A stretch of DNA of 64,000 nt from JBCCSZ01 sp039821145 (GTDB lineage: Bacteria; Bacteroidota; Bacteroidia; Chitinophagales; Saprospiraceae): the NCBI GenBank assembly GCA_039821145.1, contig JBCBOS010000011.1, positions 124,001 through 188,000 of the forward strand, read 5' to 3'. The position numbers were made by a program, and so were the translations under genes. Below, piece after piece: positions 9,629-17,976 of the stretch (the first letter of the stretch is position 1; every line of letters begins with the position of its first letter). The notes under the pieces are model-generated. The model had not been told where the DNA came from. It saw nothing but the letters and a program-made list of their open reading frames with translations, and ran no database searches.

Positions 9629-9650
9629 AAGTGAAGGGTGAAATGAGTGC

Positions 9651-10424
9651 TTAGGATGGGTCAAAATCGACCTGTACGCTGTCTTCCAACATCAGCCCCA
9701 GCATGCTGCTGGCCTTGCCGTTGTTGATGGCAATTTCGAGAAAACCAGCGGAGTTGAAGAAGCAAAGTGTTTCTCCCACCCCTACATCGCTGTAATTGTA
9801 CGAAATGCCCTGGATGGGTTGGTGCCGTCGAAAGGAGACCTGACAGGATCGGCTTTTTCCAATCTGCTGAAAGAGGGTCTTGTCAATGTTGGTGATCACG
9901 TTTTCGTAGTGATCGATGTGGATCACCGAGCCCCTGATCTGCGACTTGGTGGTGACAGCCTGTATGCTGATTCGCTGTTCGATGCTGTCCAGTGGGATGC
10001 CAATCTCGTTGAAGGGCAGGCCTTGGAGGAGGTGCCCCACCGCCTTTTTGTAGTAGTCATTGAGTTCAAAGGCCGACTTTGGTGGCTGCTCCAACTCGTA
10101 GATGTCTTTGAGCTCGTCGCCAAACATGAGGTAAAAAATGCCATTGTCGGGGCCGATGAAGTAATGCCCATCGTGGCGAATGGCCAGGAAGCACCGTCCG
10201 GCGGCGTAAAAGTTGTTGATGCTGATGATGTGGATGCTGCCCTTTGGGAAATGGTGATAGGCATTTTTCAAGACAAAAGCAGCTTGAACTATGTCATAAT
10301 TTTTGATGTTATGGCTTATGTCTATGATATTGAGGGTGGCGTCCAATTGGAGCAAAGTCCCCTTGATAATGGCCAGATAGTAATCCGTCGTTCCAAAATC
10401 AGAAGTGATGGTTACAATGGGCAT
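9651..10424 (-). CDS. SAM hydrolase / SAM-dependent halogenase-fold protein (DUF62)
   Basis: 257 residues beginning MPIVTITSDFGTTDYYLAII, the hallmark start of the DUF62 family, followed by IIDISHNIKNYDIVQAAFVL, FIGPDNGIFYLMFGD and a C-terminal VGVGETLCFFNSAGFLEIAINNG segment. Family members cleave S-adenosylmethionine with water to adenosine and methionine; fluorinases and chlorinases are specialised relatives. Nothing here indicates halide specificity, so SAM hydroxide adenosyltransferase is the likelier function. It is the first gene of a compact minus-strand run ending in aroB. Confidence 0.9.
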   Translation of the reverse strand: MPIVTITSDFGTTDYYLAIIKGTLLQLDATLNIIDISHNIKNYDIVQAAFVLKNAYHHFPKGSIHIISINNFYAAGRCFLAIRHDGHYFIGPDNGIFYLMFGDELKDIYELEQPPKSAFELNDYYKKAVGHLLQGLPFNEIGIPLDSIEQRISIQAVTTKSQIRGSVIHIDHYENVITNIDKTLFQQIGKSRSCQVSFRRHQPIQGISYNYSDVGVGETLCFFNSAGFLEIAINNGKASSMLGLMLEDSVQVDFDPS

Positions 10425-10561
10425 AGAGATTGCGAATTTTATTAAAATTTAACGTAAGCAAGGCTGTGTAAGACCTTAAAGCGTTAAATTTACCTCAAAA
10501 TTTTAAATACCTGTCGGGAATCTTTTCAACACCTCCGACACCGATCTAAAACTTAATTGTA

Positions 10562-11614
10562 TTGAGCGAAATAATCCTGACCATTGAGGGCATCGACCCC
10601 GTTGAACTGTACGGCGAAAAAAACGTCAAGCTCAACTTACTCAAGAAGGCATTTCCCGAAGTCACCGTTACCTCCCGTGGCAGCAATGTCAAACTTTCCG
10701 GTGAAAAAAAATACACCCAACGGGCCAAAGACAAGATCGAGCTCATGGTGCGCTACCTCAAAGAGCACAAAGAGCTCAGCATACAGGCAGTAGCCGATTT
10801 GCTTCAAGGAGAAAATCCCTACCACAACCACCTCGGCAATGGCCAAAACAATACCACCATTGTACACGGACGCAACGGAAAGGCCATCAAGGCAAAGACC
10901 GTCAACCAACGTCGCTTGATCAAGGCGTCGGAAGAAAATGATGTGGTCTTCGCTCTTGGACCTGCGGGTACGGGAAAGACCTACACCGCCGTGGCACTGG
11001 CTGTGCGCGCGCTCAAAAATCGCCTGGTCAAGAAGATCATCCTGACTCGTCCCGCCGTCGAAGCGGGCGAAAGCCTGGGATTCCTGCCCGGTGATCTCAA
11101 GGAAAAAATCGATCCCTATCTCCGACCATTGTACGATGCCTTGGACGACATGCTGCCGCTCGAAAAGCTCAACCAGTTTATGACCAATCGCATCATCGAG
11201 ATTGCTCCCCTGGCCTTCATGCGGGGGCGCACACTCGACAATGCCTTCATCATCCTCGACGAGGCACAAAACGCCACTTCTACCCAGATCAAGATGTTCC
11301 TGACTCGTCTGGGCCCCACGGCCAAATGCATCATCACGGGTGACTTGTCCCAGATCGACCTGCCCTACAACCAGAAGTCTGGTCTGCAACGGGCCATCGA
11401 CATTTTGGACCAGCTGGATGGCATCGGCACCATTCACCTCAATGCTGATGATGTGGTCCGCCACCGCCTGGTCAAGGCCATCATCAAGGCCTACGATCGC
11501 TCTGACAACCAAAGACGGGCGCGATACGAGGCGGCAAGGAAGGAGGAAGAGGCAGCAAAGCGCAGAGCCCTGGACCAGCCAAGGGAGGAGATGTTTGACC
11601 AAGAAGAAGAATAA
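10562..11614 (+). CDS. phoH: PhoH family ATPase
   Basis: 350 residues. A KH-like N-terminal region (about 1-75) precedes the P-loop domain: Walker A GPAGTGKT at 133-140, then KIILTRPAVEAGESLGFLPG and Walker B FIILDEAQNAT. PhoH proteins are cytoplasmic ATPases related to the superfamily 1 helicase core, linked to RNA metabolism; the precise role is unsettled. The start is the TTG at 10562, because an in-frame stop lies a few codons upstream and no ATG is close. The C-terminus is rich in Lys, Arg and Glu. aroA begins 8 bp after the stop, so the two are probably co-transcribed. Confidence 0.95.
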   Translation: MSEIILTIEGIDPVELYGEKNVKLNLLKKAFPEVTVTSRGSNVKLSGEKKYTQRAKDKIELMVRYLKEHKELSIQAVADLLQGENPYHNHLGNGQNNTTIVHGRNGKAIKAKTVNQRRLIKASEENDVVFALGPAGTGKTYTAVALAVRALKNRLVKKIILTRPAVEAGESLGFLPGDLKEKIDPYLRPLYDALDDMLPLEKLNQFMTNRIIEIAPLAFMRGRTLDNAFIILDEAQNATSTQIKMFLTRLGPTAKCIITGDLSQIDLPYNQKSGLQRAIDILDQLDGIGTIHLNADDVVRHRLVKAIIKAYDRSDNQRRARYEAARKEEEAAKRRALDQPREEMFDQEEE

Positions 11615-11621
11615 ACCCAGC

Positions 11622-12863
11622 ATGACAACTTACCGACTCTCCAAGCCAGATCGCAAGATCGAGGGTGTCCTGACACTCAATGGTTCCAAAAGCATCAGCA
11701 ATCGAGCCTTGATCATCCAGGCATTGGCAGGTGATACACGACCCATTGATCGGTTGTCCAGCTCCAAAGATACCGTCACCATGCAGGCCCTCCTGGCGGA
11801 GCTGAAAGATGGTGCCGTCTTGGATACGGGGGCTGCCGGAACGACCTTCCGCTTTCTGACTGCCTATTTGTCCATGCAGCCTGGTAGCCAAACGCTGACG
11901 GGCTCCGAGCGGATGAAAAAACGCCCCATTGGTGTATTGGTGGATGCCTTGCGGCAATTGGGGGCACAGATCGATTACCTAGGAGAGGAAGGCTATCCTC
12001 CCTTGCAGATTGGGGAGGCCCAGGTAGGAGGTGCTAGTGAGTTGCACATATCGGCCGGGGTCAGCAGTCAGTACATTTCTGCCCTTTTGATGATCGCACC
12101 CCATCTTCCCAAGGGCCTTTCTTTGCATTTGGAGGGAAAAATCGTCTCTCGGCCCTACATTGAAATGACCCTTCAATTGATGAAGTATTTCGGTGTGCAG
12201 CACCAGTGGGATGGTCAGGTCATTCGAATTGATCCACAGCAATACAGCTTCCGGGATTTTACGGTGGAGGCCGACTGGTCTGCCGCTTCCTATTTCTATG
12301 CCCTGGCAGCCTTTTCTGATCAGGTCGACCTGCGGCTCAATGGCCTGTTTGAAGACAGCCTGCAAGGAGATGCTGTCTTGTCTGAAATGATGGAACAGTT
12401 TGGCGTACAAACCCGCTTTGACGATCAAGGGATTCACCTGAGCAGATCATCCACTTCGCTGCCGGATGCTTTTGAGTGGGATTTCATTCGCTGTCCTGAC
12501 ATTGCCCAAACCCTGGCCGTTGTCTGTGCTGGGCTTGGCATCGAGGGCGTCTTCACAGGATTGGAAACCCTGCGCATCAAGGAAACCGATCGGATCGATG
12601 CCCTGCAAAAAGAGTTGGCCAAGGTACAAGCTGGATTTGACAAGCTGGATCGTGAAGGCGACAAAGAATATTTTCATACCCGTGGAAAAGCCCAAGTAAA
12701 CCAGCCTGTATTTGCGACTTATGAGGACCATCGAATGGCAATGGCCTTTGCTCCTTTGGCCATGTGGGGCCCCATTTCGGTCGATGAGCCCATGGTGGTG
12801 ACCAAGTCTTATCCCGCCTTCTGGGAGGATTTGGAGCAATTGGGATTCCAAGTGGAACGCTGA
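11622..12863 (+). CDS. aroA: 3-phosphoshikimate 1-carboxyvinyltransferase (EPSP synthase)
   Basis: 413 residues from the ATG at 11622, slightly shorter than the usual 430. It joins phosphoenolpyruvate to shikimate 3-phosphate in the sixth shikimate step. Visible motifs are NGSKSISNR at 20-28 with the catalytic Lys23, AAGTTFRFLTA at 71-81, SSQYISALLMIAPHL, and LRIKETDRIDALQKEL near the C-terminus. An upstream extension of the frame (from 11340) lies entirely within phoH and is not part of this gene. It is convergent with rfaE2, whose stop is 11 bp away. Confidence 0.96.
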   Translation: MTTYRLSKPDRKIEGVLTLNGSKSISNRALIIQALAGDTRPIDRLSSSKDTVTMQALLAELKDGAVLDTGAAGTTFRFLTAYLSMQPGSQTLTGSERMKKRPIGVLVDALRQLGAQIDYLGEEGYPPLQIGEAQVGGASELHISAGVSSQYISALLMIAPHLPKGLSLHLEGKIVSRPYIEMTLQLMKYFGVQHQWDGQVIRIDPQQYSFRDFTVEADWSAASYFYALAAFSDQVDLRLNGLFEDSLQGDAVLSEMMEQFGVQTRFDDQGIHLSRSSTSLPDAFEWDFIRCPDIAQTLAVVCAGLGIEGVFTGLETLRIKETDRIDALQKELAKVQAGFDKLDREGDKEYFHTRGKAQVNQPVFATYEDHRMAMAFAPLAMWGPISVDEPMVVTKSYPAFWEDLEQLGFQVER

Positions 12864-12874
12864 TCCCTTTCTAT

Positions 12875-13369
12875 TTATTTGCGATCGAGCTTTTGGATGC
12901 GCTCGATGATGGACGTGGTGGAGTAGCCCTCTGCAAAAGGGAGGCTGTGAACTTGCCCGCCATTTTCCTGAACTTCCTTTGCCCCGACGATTTGCTCGAT
13001 CTGGTAATCTCCTCCCTTAACAAGATGGTCGGGCATCAGCCAACGGATCAATTCCAGAGGGGTGTCTTGCTCGAATACCACGACGAGGTCCACCGCTTGT
13101 AGGGCTGCCAGGAGCAAGGAGCGATTTTTCTCATCATTGATGGGGCGGTCGGGGCCTTTGAGGCGGCGAACAGAGCTGGAGGCGTTGACGGCGACGATCA
13201 ATCGGTGGCCCAACGCACGGGCCTGGGCCAGTAGGCGGACGTGGCCATAGTGGAGAATGTCGAAGCAGCCATTGGTGAATACGACTTTTTCGCCAGCCTG
13301 TTGCCAGTTTGCGACCCGTTGGCGGGCAGTGTCCCAATCGACGATTTTACCTTCAATTTGCTGCAGCAT
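12875..13369 (-). CDS. rfaE2: D-glycero-beta-D-manno-heptose 1-phosphate adenylyltransferase (RfaE2/HldE C-terminal type)
   Basis: 164 residues from the ATG at 13369 (MLQQIEGKIV). The nucleotidyltransferase signature TNGCFDILHYGH spans about 32-43, followed by VAVNASSSVRRLKGPDRPIN and a C-terminal GYSTTSIIERI. It activates heptose 1-phosphate with ATP for lipopolysaccharide core assembly. The kinase half found in the fused HldE enzyme is absent, so a separate heptose kinase is expected elsewhere. The start codon lies inside the 3' end of the flippase-like gene (17-bp overlap), so the two are coupled. The upstream extension to 13504 lies within that gene and was excluded. Confidence 0.93.
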   Translation of the reverse strand: MLQQIEGKIVDWDTARQRVANWQQAGEKVVFTNGCFDILHYGHVRLLAQARALGHRLIVAVNASSSVRRLKGPDRPINDEKNRSLLLAALQAVDLVVVFEQDTPLELIRWLMPDHLVKGGDYQIEQIVGAKEVQENGGQVHSLPFAEGYSTTSIIERIQKLDRK

Positions 13370-14423
13370 CTTCTTTGTGTTTGGGGGTGTAATTGGCATT
13401 GATGATGGGCAGTAGGAGCAGGGCGAGCAATCCGAGCAGGACATTGCAACCGATGTTGACAGAAAAGAACAGAATGTTGGCAAATGAAAAGGCATCGTCT
13501 CCACTCACACCGTAAAACTCCAGGGCGTGTTTGACAAAATACTGGTACGATCCCATGCCGCCGGGGGTGGGAATGAGAATGCCCAATGCGCCAAAGACGA
13601 ATACCACCAAGCCTGTGACAGGACCCAGGTGGGACGTCGGGGCAAAGGCAAAAAAGCAGAGATAGGACATCAAATAATACATCACCCAAATGTTGATGCT
13701 GTGGAGAATGAACAGGCCCGGCCGGTCCAATTGGCGGATGGTCTGAATGCCCTCCCAGAATCCTTGAATGATGTGGACAATTTTTTTGTAAATGGCCAAT
13801 TGCTGTAGGCGGCTGTGACTGACCCGCCAGAGCGCAAATGCACCCGCTCCCAGGAGTGCCAGTAAGCCAAAGAGTTTGAAGTTCAGAAATTTCTCTACCG
13901 GAAAGTTTTCGCTCACATAGCCCCAGAGGGTGTCGAATTCGAGCAAAAAAGCCAGTGCAAAGACCACCATCATGCTGATCAAATCCACAATTCGCCCCAC
14001 GACAATGGTTCCCATGGCTTTTTCGACGGGGATTTTTTCATATTGAGAAATGGTGCCTGCCCGGATGACCTCACCGATGCGCGGCAGTCCCAAGTTGGCA
14101 AAGTAGGCGATCATGACCGAGAAGAAGGCGTTGATCAGCCGAGGGTTGTAGCCCATGGGGCGCAGCAGCATGCGCCAGCGCGCGGCCCGGCTGATGTTGC
14201 TGATGGTGAAGGCCAGAAAGACGACTAGTATCCAGAGGTAGTTGACCCCTTTGAAGTCTCCCAATATTTTGTTGACCAGGCTGCATTCCGATTCGGGGAT
14301 GCCTTTGGTCTGGCACTCGGCCAGGTACTTGGTATTTTCTCCTTGGTAGACCAGGTACAGAATGCCCAGTCCAATGCTGAGAAATACCAGAAACTTGAGC
14401 AGATTGACAATAGACTTTTTCAA
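13353..14423 (-). CDS. Lysylphosphatidylglycerol synthase TM-region / flippase-like integral membrane protein
   Basis: About 356 residues with eight or so membrane helices (for example KFLVFLSIGLGILYLVY at the N-terminus and VVFVFGALGILIPTPGGMGSY near the C-terminus). The motifs SNISRAARWRMLL, NLGLPRIGEVIRAG and PTPGGMGSYQYF are typical of the UPF0104/AglD family that includes the flippase half of MprF. I chose the TTG at 14423 over the one at 14447 because a -7 promoter box (14445-14452) overlaps the latter. It may move a lipid-linked substrate across the inner membrane; coupling to rfaE2 hints at envelope glycolipid synthesis (inference). Confidence 0.82.
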   Translation of the reverse strand: MKKSIVNLLKFLVFLSIGLGILYLVYQGENTKYLAECQTKGIPESECSLVNKILGDFKGVNYLWILVVFLAFTISNISRAARWRMLLRPMGYNPRLINAFFSVMIAYFANLGLPRIGEVIRAGTISQYEKIPVEKAMGTIVVGRIVDLISMMVVFALAFLLEFDTLWGYVSENFPVEKFLNFKLFGLLALLGAGAFALWRVSHSRLQQLAIYKKIVHIIQGFWEGIQTIRQLDRPGLFILHSINIWVMYYLMSYLCFFAFAPTSHLGPVTGLVVFVFGALGILIPTPGGMGSYQYFVKHALEFYGVSGDDAFSFANILFFSVNIGCNVLLGLLALLLLPIINANYTPKHKEDAAAN

Positions 14424-14444
14424 GGGCTGATGTTTGTGTCGCTG

Positions 14445-14452
14445 CAAATATA
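14445..14452 (-). promoter_or_regulatory. Putative -7 box for the flippase-like/rfaE2 transcript
   Basis: Minus-strand TATATTTG matches TAnnTTTG exactly. It would place transcription start near 14440, inside the longer version of the reading frame, so it favours the TTG start at 14423 for the downstream gene. Confidence 0.45.
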
Positions 14453-14485
14453 GCTTTTATGGGTACAAAAGAAGGGTGGCGGGGT

Positions 14486-15088
14486 TCAAAATAATTCGCC
14501 TTGTTCTTCCTGGGGCAACAGGCGGAAGGAGCGGCGGTGAAAGTCTGTGGGCCCGTGCAGGCGGATGGCTTCGCGGTGGGCGCGGGTGGGATAGCCCTTG
14601 TTGGAGGTCCAGCCGTATTGGGGGTGTTGGGTGGCCAGTTGGGCCATGAAGTCGTCGCGGTAAGTCTTGGCCAGGATGGAGGCAGCGGCAATGGAGAGGA
14701 ATTTGCCATCGCCCTTGATGATGCAATGGTGCGGAATGTCGGGATAGGCCCGAAAGCGATTGCCGTCGATGAGCAGGGAGCTGGGGCGCAACTTGAGCTG
14801 GTCGATGGCGCGGTGCATGGCCAGGAAGGAGGCGTTGAGGATGTTGATGTCGTCTATTTCGGGGGCGTCCACCCGGGCAACTGCCCAGGCCAGGGCTTCT
14901 TTTTCGATGATCGTCCGGAGCTCATTGCGTTGGGTTGCGCTGAGTTTTTTCGAATCGTTGAGCTGTTCATTTTCAAAATCGGGCGCCAAAATGACCGCCG
15001 CTGCGTAGACAGGACCAGCCAAACAACCTCTTCCGGCCTCGTCGCAACCGGCTTCTGTCTCATTTTTATGTAGGAAGGCTTGAAGCAA
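14486..15088 (-). CDS. rnhB: Ribonuclease HII
   Basis: 200 residues when started at the TTG at 15088, giving the N-terminus (M)LQAFLHKNETEAGCDEAGRG that closely parallels Bacteroidetes RnhB proteins; a longer frame to TTG 15145 adds 19 residues with no family support. The acidic DEAGRG (Asp16, Glu17), LNDSKKLS and LLIDGN supply active-site residues. The enzyme removes ribonucleotides from RNA-DNA hybrids in the cytoplasm. The C-terminus has GYPTRAHREAIRLHGPTDFHRRSF, as expected. No ATG is available in frame nearby. Confidence 0.93.
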   Translation of the reverse strand: MLQAFLHKNETEAGCDEAGRGCLAGPVYAAAVILAPDFENEQLNDSKKLSATQRNELRTIIEKEALAWAVARVDAPEIDDINILNASFLAMHRAIDQLKLRPSSLLIDGNRFRAYPDIPHHCIIKGDGKFLSIAAASILAKTYRDDFMAQLATQHPQYGWTSNKGYPTRAHREAIRLHGPTDFHRRSFRLLPQEEQGELF

Positions 15089-15468
15089 ATGAATTAATCT
15101 AATAAATTGAAAGCTGGAAGGCAAAGAATGCCGAACCAGCACCAAACATACAAAATTAGAGAGTCATAACTTGCCAAAGCGACTTGTAAATTCGTTTGGC
15201 GACTGAATCACTTTGAATTTAACAGGCTTTGCGCCATCGCTCTGCAATCGTGTTTCAGCCATTGACTCTTACTGCCCTAGCCTCTGAGCCTGCCTCCAAG
15301 ACGCAACCTTCGACAAGTTGCCTGTCGTGAGCAGGACGTTTCAAGCGGACAATTGCGTAGACATACTTGCCTGCAGTCATGTGATTTGAACCACAAATGG
15401 TCTGCTTGTTGTTAAAGTATCATTAAAGATCGGAGCCTTTATATAAAGTTATTTATTTTACCATCTAC
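15089..15468. other. 380-bp gene-free stretch between rnhB and the DUF5686 gene
   Basis: No convincing reading frame, tRNA or clear promoter box was found. It is a divergent intergenic region, so it should hold promoters for both flanking genes. The last 60 bases are AT-rich. Only short inverted matches (for example CCTG/CAGG near 15328) were seen. Confidence 0.5.
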
Positions 15469-17976
15469 ATGGATCGTCTTCTACTATTTCTGCTTTTCTG
15501 TTTGACCACCACCTTGGGCTTTTCCCAAAGCATGACCATCAGTGGACGTGTCATCGATGATGATACCCGGGAAGGGGTTCCCTTTTGCAATGTCTATCTC
15601 AAAGGCACCACGATTGGGGTATCTTCTGATGTGGACGGGTACTACAGTCTCACGGCCGACTCAGAGGTGGACACCTTGGTGGCCTCTGCCATTGGGTATG
15701 CTGCTGTGGAAAAAATCCTCAAGGGTCGGGTGGACCAAGAGGTCAATTTTCGCTTGGGCTCCTCCGATTTTACTTTGTCTGAAGTCGTGGTGATTGCCGG
15801 AGAAAATCCCGCCAATGAAGTGGTCCGGCGGATCATCAAAAACAAGAAAGACAATCGCGTCGAGGCATTGGACGCCTTCCAATGTGAATCTTATACCAAG
15901 GTAGAGCTGGATTTGGACAACATCACAGACAAGATGCGAGAGCGAAAGCTCTTCAAGCCTTTTGAGTTCATTTTCGAAAACATCGACAGCGTATCCGACG
16001 AAAAGCCCTTCCTGCCTGCTTACATCACCGAGACCATCTCCAAGGTGTACTACGTGCAGTCGGAAGGCAAGCCCAAAAGTGTCCCACAGGCCCAGCGTGT
16101 TTCCGGTGTGAACAACAAAACGGTCATCGAGTTCATCAATCAGATGCACGAGGAATTCAGTGTCTACGACAATTGGATCGAGATTTTGGAGAAGCCTTTT
16201 GCCAGCCCGTTTTCCAACCAGGGATTGCTCTACTACGAATACTACATCATCGACAGTGCCTACATCGATGGCCAGTGGAGTCACAAACTCAAATTCAAGC
16301 CCAAGCGCAAACAGGAGAATACCTTCTACGGCGATTTCTGGGTGGCCGATACGACCTATGCCGTTCAGCGGGTCAACATGCGCATGAGCAAAGATGCCAA
16401 CATCAACCTCGTCAACCGAGTCATCATCTACCAGGAATTCAGCCTGGACAAGAGCAAGCTTTGGTTGCCCGGCAAGCAAAAAATGGTCATCGACTTCAAG
16501 GCGCTCAGCAAGGGGCCGGGGGTGATTGGTCGAAAAACGGAGAGCTTCAAAAATTATCGGGTCAACAGCGAAATTGTGGGATTGGAGGTGCCCAAATTTG
16601 ACAAGGAATTCTATTCTCTGGAAGACCTCAAACGAGACGACTCGTATTGGGAAGATGCACGACATGACAAGTTGTCCAAAAACGAGGCAGCCATTTATGC
16701 GATGATCGACAGCATCAAAAATGTACCGATCTACAAGACCTATGTCGACATCCTCTACACCTTGGTGACAGGCTTCAAGGAGTTTGGCCCCGTGGAAATT
16801 GGTCCTTATTCTACCATGTACAACAACAACCCGGTGGAAGGCCATCGCTTTCGAATGGGAGTGTGGACGAGCAACAACTTCAGCAAAACGGTTCGCTTTG
16901 GTGGCTATTTGGCCTATGGAATTCGAGATGGCAAATTCAAGTATGGGGCCGACATACAATACAACCTCAGCAAATACCCTCGAATCATCATCGGGGGCGG
17001 CTATCGAGATGATGTGGCCTTCAGCAATCAAAACAGCGAGGAGATTGGCGAAGGAAACATCTTTTCCGGCTTTTACCGACGGCCCATCTTCCAAAAGTTG
17101 CTCCACGTACAGGAAGCCAAATTCTTTTACGAGCGGTTTTGGAAAAAAGGCTGGTCCAACAAACTGACTGTCCTCCACCAAAACATGGACCCCTACGGTC
17201 GCATCCGTTCCGACGGCGGCGGTTTCAACTACGCCTACCTGCCCGATCCGGAATCGCCCAACCAGATCGATACCACCATTTCCACCACGGAGTTGATTTT
17301 CAAGACCCGCTTTGCCTTCGATGAGCAATTTCTCGATGGGCAGTTTTTCCGCACCAGCCTTGGCAGCAGGCACCCCATCATTGAGTTGCAGTACACTGCC
17401 GGCCTCAAAGGCGTTCTGGGCGGTCGGTTCAGCTACCACAAGATTGCCCTGAGCTATCGCCACTATTTCAACATCGCCCCAATCGGCTGGCTCGGCTACC
17501 GACTCAAGGCGGGCAAGGTCTTTGGCCAAGTCCCCTTCCTGTTGGCAGAAGTTCATCCCGGCAATGAGACCTACTTCTATTCCAATTACATCTTCAACGG
17601 CATGAACAATTACGAGTTTGCCAGTGATACCTATGTCACGCTCATGCTGGTTCACCACTTCGATGGCTTCTTTTTCAACAAGCTGCCGCTTTTCCGCAAG
17701 CTCAAGTGGCGGAGTGTTGTCGCCTTTCGGGCCGTCTATGGGACCCTGAACGAAGAAAACCGTCAGGCCAACCAACTCAACAGCTTCGATACGGTCAACC
17801 TGGACACCTATACGGGTTTTCAGACGCCGGATGGTGTGCCGTACATGGAGTTTGGTGCCGGGATTGAAAACATCTTCAAGGTCTTGCGTCTCGATGTCCT
17901 TTGGCGCCTCAATTACCTCAACAATCCCGAAGCCAAGCGGCTGACCTACAGAGCTGGCTTTCTCTTTTACTTCTGA
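15469..17976 (+). CDS. DUF5686 outer-membrane protein with carboxypeptidase-regulatory-like N-terminal domain
   Basis: 835 residues. A signal peptide (about 1-20, ending LGFSQS) is followed by a CarboxypepD_reg-like beta-sandwich (about 23-100: GRVIDDDTREGVPFCNVYLK, GVSSDVDGYYSL). A long DUF5686 body ends in aromatic-rich strands (ALSYRHYFNIAPIGWLGYRL) and closes with LTYRAGFLFYF, the terminal aromatic pattern of an outer-membrane barrel. Such proteins are widespread in Bacteroidota and resemble TonB-receptor N-termini, but no function is established. The 3' end overlaps the convergent DUF2851 gene by 10 bp. The 813-residue frame on the other strand is a shadow. Confidence 0.88.
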   Translation: MDRLLLFLLFCLTTTLGFSQSMTISGRVIDDDTREGVPFCNVYLKGTTIGVSSDVDGYYSLTADSEVDTLVASAIGYAAVEKILKGRVDQEVNFRLGSSDFTLSEVVVIAGENPANEVVRRIIKNKKDNRVEALDAFQCESYTKVELDLDNITDKMRERKLFKPFEFIFENIDSVSDEKPFLPAYITETISKVYYVQSEGKPKSVPQAQRVSGVNNKTVIEFINQMHEEFSVYDNWIEILEKPFASPFSNQGLLYYEYYIIDSAYIDGQWSHKLKFKPKRKQENTFYGDFWVADTTYAVQRVNMRMSKDANINLVNRVIIYQEFSLDKSKLWLPGKQKMVIDFKALSKGPGVIGRKTESFKNYRVNSEIVGLEVPKFDKEFYSLEDLKRDDSYWEDARHDKLSKNEAAIYAMIDSIKNVPIYKTYVDILYTLVTGFKEFGPVEIGPYSTMYNNNPVEGHRFRMGVWTSNNFSKTVRFGGYLAYGIRDGKFKYGADIQYNLSKYPRIIIGGGYRDDVAFSNQNSEEIGEGNIFSGFYRRPIFQKLLHVQEAKFFYERFWKKGWSNKLTVLHQNMDPYGRIRSDGGGFNYAYLPDPESPNQIDTTISTTELIFKTRFAFDEQFLDGQFFRTSLGSRHPIIELQYTAGLKGVLGGRFSYHKIALSYRHYFNIAPIGWLGYRLKAGKVFGQVPFLLAEVHPGNETYFYSNYIFNGMNNYEFASDTYVTLMLVHHFDGFFFNKLPLFRKLKWRSVVAFRAVYGTLNEENRQANQLNSFDTVNLDTYTGFQTPDGVPYMEFGAGIENIFKVLRLDVLWRLNYLNNPEAKRLTYRAGFLFYF

